A stretch of DNA of 44,875 bases from positions 1 through 44,875 of the forward strand of contig NZ_PVNL01000073.1 of assembly GCF_002994635.1 (NCBI RefSeq). Reading direction: 5' to 3'. The translations under genes were made by a program, and so were the position numbers. The DNA comes from Enhygromyxa salina (lineage in GTDB: Bacteria > Myxococcota_A > Polyangia > Nannocystales > Nannocystaceae). Numbering within the stretch: position 1 is the first letter of the stretch; the number at the start of each line of letters is the position of its first letter. Below the pieces are notes generated by a model, which made no database searches, was not told where the DNA came from, and saw nothing but the letters and a program-made list of their open reading frames with translations. This document shows positions 42,516-44,875 of this stretch, piece by piece.

Positions 42516-43487
42516 ATGACGCCACCCGATCTGGACAGGCCCTCGTCGGCGTTGGTCCCGGCCAGCGTCTCTGCGCAGCTCGTGAACATCGAGCTGCCGT
42601 TGCTCCCGGACCAGCCAGCCCGGCGACTGCGCACGACCATCATCGGTGTCGGCATCTTCGGTCTGGTGATCCTGAGCTATGCCGTGGCCTTCTCGACCGG
42701 CATCCCGCTGCTCGAGTACGTGATCGCGGCGGTCGGTCTGGTCTACGCCGCCAGGGAGCGCCGCCGGGTCGAGCATGGCAACCGCGTCTACGAACACGCC
42801 CGCGAAGACATGCGCAAGGGGGAGATCGCGGCCGCGACCGAGGCGGTCGACGGGGTGTTGCTCCGGTCCGACTCGAGCCTGCGCTACGCGACCGTCTACG
42901 TGCGCCTGGCCCTGCTGCGCGGGGTCTTGGCGCTGCGGCTCGGCCAGGTTCACGAGGCGCGCGCGCGGTTGCTGGCCGTCGAGGCGACCGGCTGGTTGGG
43001 GACCTTTCGGATCTCGCGGCAAGCCAACGGAGAGGGCTACGCCAGCTTGTCGATCTGCGGATCCGTGCTCGGTGAGGTCGACGAGGCTCGCGCGTGGTTG
43101 GAGCGTGGCCGCGAGGTGCTGGATCCCGCGCGCGAGCACGCGATCACGCCGCACAAGGACGATGAGCTCGACAGCTCGAGCTTGAGCGTGGAGCTCGCCG
43201 AGGCCACGCTCTTGGCCCGGGAAGATCACCACCAGCAGCTGTTCGCGCTGCTGCAGCGGCTGGGTCGCGGGAAGGGCGACCTGCTGGGGCGCGCGCTGCA
43301 TCTGCTGCAGGCGTATACGCTGCATCGCTTGTCGGAGGGTGAAGACGAGTACCGTGGGGTGTTCTCGAGCATGCCAATTCAGCCGCTGCTCGCGGAGCTT
43401 CGGCGGGGCGAGCTCGACTTCATGGCCGTGCACTGGCCGGAGCTGCATGCGTTCATGCAGGCGCGGCGATTGTTGGGGCCGGAGTGA
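42516..43487 (+). CDS. Membrane protein with C-terminal TPR-like helices
   Basis: The product has 323 residues with no signal peptide. Two transmembrane helices (about 43-83: GVGIFGLVILSYAVAF and GIPLLEYVIAAVGLVYAA) near the N-terminus are followed by about 230 residues of TPR-like helices. Their pattern (AREDMRKGEIAAATEAVDGVLL, ALLRGVLALRLGQVHEARARLL) suggests a cytoplasmic or periplasmic protein-interaction domain. Function unknown. It precedes the next membrane protein by 28 bases and may form an operon with it. Confidence 0.7.
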   Translation: MTPPDLDRPSSALVPASVSAQLVNIELPLLPDQPARRLRTTIIGVGIFGLVILSYAVAFSTGIPLLEYVIAAVGLVYAARERRRVEHGNRVYEHAREDMRKGEIAAATEAVDGVLLRSDSSLRYATVYVRLALLRGVLALRLGQVHEARARLLAVEATGWLGTFRISRQANGEGYASLSICGSVLGEVDEARAWLERGREVLDPAREHAITPHKDDELDSSSLSVELAEATLLAREDHHQQLFALLQRLGRGKGDLLGRALHLLQAYTLHRLSEGEDEYRGVFSSMPIQPLLAELRRGELDFMAVHWPELHAFMQARRLLGPE

Positions 43488-43515
43488 CTGATCTATCGAG
43501 GGGGAGGCTGATGCG

Positions 43516-44154
43516 ATGAATGACACGAGCGCTGAGACACACGACGCGGTGGATGCTGATATCGATGGCTACGTGGCCGCGCAGCGGCGGCGCAAGCTGG
43601 TGGGGGCGGGGATCGCTGTCGTGATCGCGCTGGTCGGGGTTGGGGGCAGCTTGGTGATGCGGGCGGATCGGCTGCCTGCGAGTGATGCGGAGACGGTGAA
43701 GGACGTTCGTGAGGTGGTGGACCATATTCAGGATATTCCGGCGGAGATGCGTCCTGAATTGAGCAGCTATGCGTTCGCCGAGCTCGAGCGCGAGCGGTTG
43801 CCTGCGGCGTTGGTTGGGGTATTTGAGGAGCATAGTCAGATTCCGCCGGATATGCGGACGCCGATCATGCTCGTGCCCTTTGCTGAGGATGAGGCGAGCT
43901 TGAAGGCCTGGTTGCTGGCTTGTGCTGATGGGAAGCAGGCGCTCGCGGATGCGATGATGGTCGCTGACGGGGCCGCGGGGTTGTTCGAGCGCTGCGAGCT
44001 TGGGCGGTTTGGGTTGATCTCGAGGGGGGAGCTTGGGCGGGTTTCGATCGGGGAGCTGGTGGCGACGCATGCTGCTTGGGCCTATTTGGTGAAGTATGAG
44101 TCGGAGACGGAGCTCGAGCGGCGGGTGCTGCGGTTGGTGCTCGGGGGTGGGTGA
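43516..44154 (+). CDS. Single-pass membrane protein of unknown function
   Basis: The product has 212 residues. A strong GGGGAGG ribosome-binding site at 43501 lies 8 bases before ATG 43516. One membrane helix (about 29-46, LVGAGIAVVIALVGVGGSLV) is followed by a helical soluble domain with no recognised family. The end of the gene shows different base use from its neighbours: many T-ending codons, and a strong excess of G in the last 150 bases. It probably forms a unit with the preceding membrane protein gene. Confidence 0.65.
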   Translation: MNDTSAETHDAVDADIDGYVAAQRRRKLVGAGIAVVIALVGVGGSLVMRADRLPASDAETVKDVREVVDHIQDIPAEMRPELSSYAFAELERERLPAALVGVFEEHSQIPPDMRTPIMLVPFAEDEASLKAWLLACADGKQALADAMMVADGAAGLFERCELGRFGLISRGELGRVSIGELVATHAAWAYLVKYESETELERRVLRLVLGGG

Positions 44155-44244
44155 GGGGTGGCCTGCGGGCCGGCCGACCGCTTCGGTGGGTGGGTGACGG
44201 GAGACCAAGGTCGCGCCGTGGGATGCTCGATCACGCTGCGGCGC

Positions 44245-44731
44245 AGGTGCAGCACGGCTTCGAGTTCGTTCGCGGGGGCCCGCGTCTGCGACGGTGCAGC
44301 GCGCACGGGCTGGACGAGGTCCCAGCCCGAAGATTGGCTGAAGATCGTCGGCCTATTCCTTGGGGATCAGCGATGACTCCGGGGCGGCTTGTGCTCCGCT
44401 GTGGCTTTCCGCCGCGCCAGAACGTTCGGGCTGGGACCTCATCCGGCCTTTTGTGCGCTCCACGTTTGGCCAAAGTCGTCTCCGCTGCGGACACAGGGTC
44501 GGTGCCGCACGAGTTGAGCGCTATCGCGTATTCGACACCAAGATCCTCGACCAGGTCGAGCACGTTCTTCGTTGAAGAAGGCAGAGTCGAGCCACGACTC
44601 GATGACCGCGCGTGGGATACGAGTTCGGAGCGCCGTGATGCACGAGCGGATGAAGTCGATTGACCCGTTGGAGTCGTTGCACCGCCGCAGACGCGGCCCC
44701 CCGCGAACGAACTCGAAACCGTGCCGCACCT
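44245..44731. repeat. 54-bp inverted duplication spanning 487 bases
   Basis: Bases 44245-44298 and the reverse complement of 44678-44731 match over about 54 bases with four mismatches (core 44252-44298 and 44678-44724, 47 bases with three mismatches). The space between is about 380 bases. Both copies read as HGFEFVRGGPRLRRC in opposite orientation, so each appears to be a piece of the same ancestral sequence. Confidence 0.8.
44470..44680 (-). pseudogene. Decayed IS1380-like transposase fragment
   Basis: On the minus strand one frame (from about 44680 to 44575) reads NDSNGSIDFIRSCITALRTR and then PRAVIESWLDSAFFNEE. The sequence then continues in another frame as LDLVEDLGVEYAIALN (to about 44515). 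Together these match the pattern around the second catalytic Asp of IS1380-family DDE transposases (RlDSaFfse followed by LleeLGVeyvi). The frame break after FFNEE, and the loss of recognisable sequence on both sides, show a remnant rather than an active element. The flanking inverted duplication is described separately. The window ends soon after, so more of the element may lie beyond. Confidence 0.6.
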
Positions 44732-44875
44732 CCGGCTCTCAATGCAACCTCAAGCTCGAGTGCGACCACGCCCTGGCCGCCGTCCTGCTTGTTCGACGAG
44801 CCGAAGTTCTACCAAGCCGCGAGACGCCTCAGCTCCCGCTCAGAACCGCAGAACAACCCCGCCCGCGTCCACCCC

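Overview
The window looks like a chromosomal segment of a myxobacterium, most likely of the Nannocystis/Plesiocystis/Enhygromyxa group (Myxococcota). This is inferred from the very high GC with strong GC at third codon positions, many lipoproteins with Gly-Asp-rich linkers (GDGDGDP type), FG-GAP/VCBS lipoproteins, two large Ser/Thr protein kinases with repeat-rich C-termini, a sedolisin, an M61 peptidase and many TPR proteins. I see no rRNA, tRNA, CRISPR array or replication origin.

Layout. 1-459 has no convincing gene but holds a cluster of small GACGA/TCGTC hairpins. 460-5294: a frameshifted lipoprotein gene, an HExxH lipoprotein, a di-heme cytochrome c peroxidase (minus strand) and a TPR membrane protein. 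5304-8736: a lipoprotein with an LDLa-like motif and FG-GAP-like repeats, then the M61 peptidase, which shares a minus-strand unit with the kinase at 8760-11723. 11794-14745: a second kinase whose reading frame is open into an upstream lipoprotein/P-domain-like remnant. 14755-19010: three exported lipoproteins (FG-GAP, DDEGxT-repeat, sedolisin). 19111-25067: membrane and envelope proteins (a winged-helix membrane protein translationally coupled to a TM2 protein, a GT-39-like polytopic protein, a lipoprotein, an arrestin-like protein). 25166-28433: a compact operon with 4-bp overlaps encoding a DUF262 protein, a DUF3696-type AAA ATPase and a third protein I cannot name. It has its own TATAAT box, looks less GC-rich than its surroundings, and is a candidate defence system. 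28474-33692 (minus strand): a TPR lipoprotein, and a TonB-dependent receptor coupled to a lipoprotein. 33952-35637: a VOC protein and a six-fold 52-residue repeat lipoprotein.

35646-41325 is the most striking region. A 1263-residue protein joins an N-terminal Ulp1/SENP-like (C48) cysteine protease to a PF04185 phospholipase C/phosphoesterase. Its catalytic His, Asp, Gln and Cys are all visible, and two of the three spacings equal those of yeast Ulp1. It sits with a small helper gene, a TPFCERC-repeat protein and a DUF4123 adaptor, so it is most simply read as an orphan type VI secretion effector module. No VgrG, PAAR or Hcp is present in the window.

41735-44154 holds an OmpA-type lipoprotein followed by two membrane proteins. 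The last about 600 bases hold a decayed IS1380-like transposase fragment and a 54-bp inverted duplication. Most large antisense ORFs are shadows caused by the high GC.
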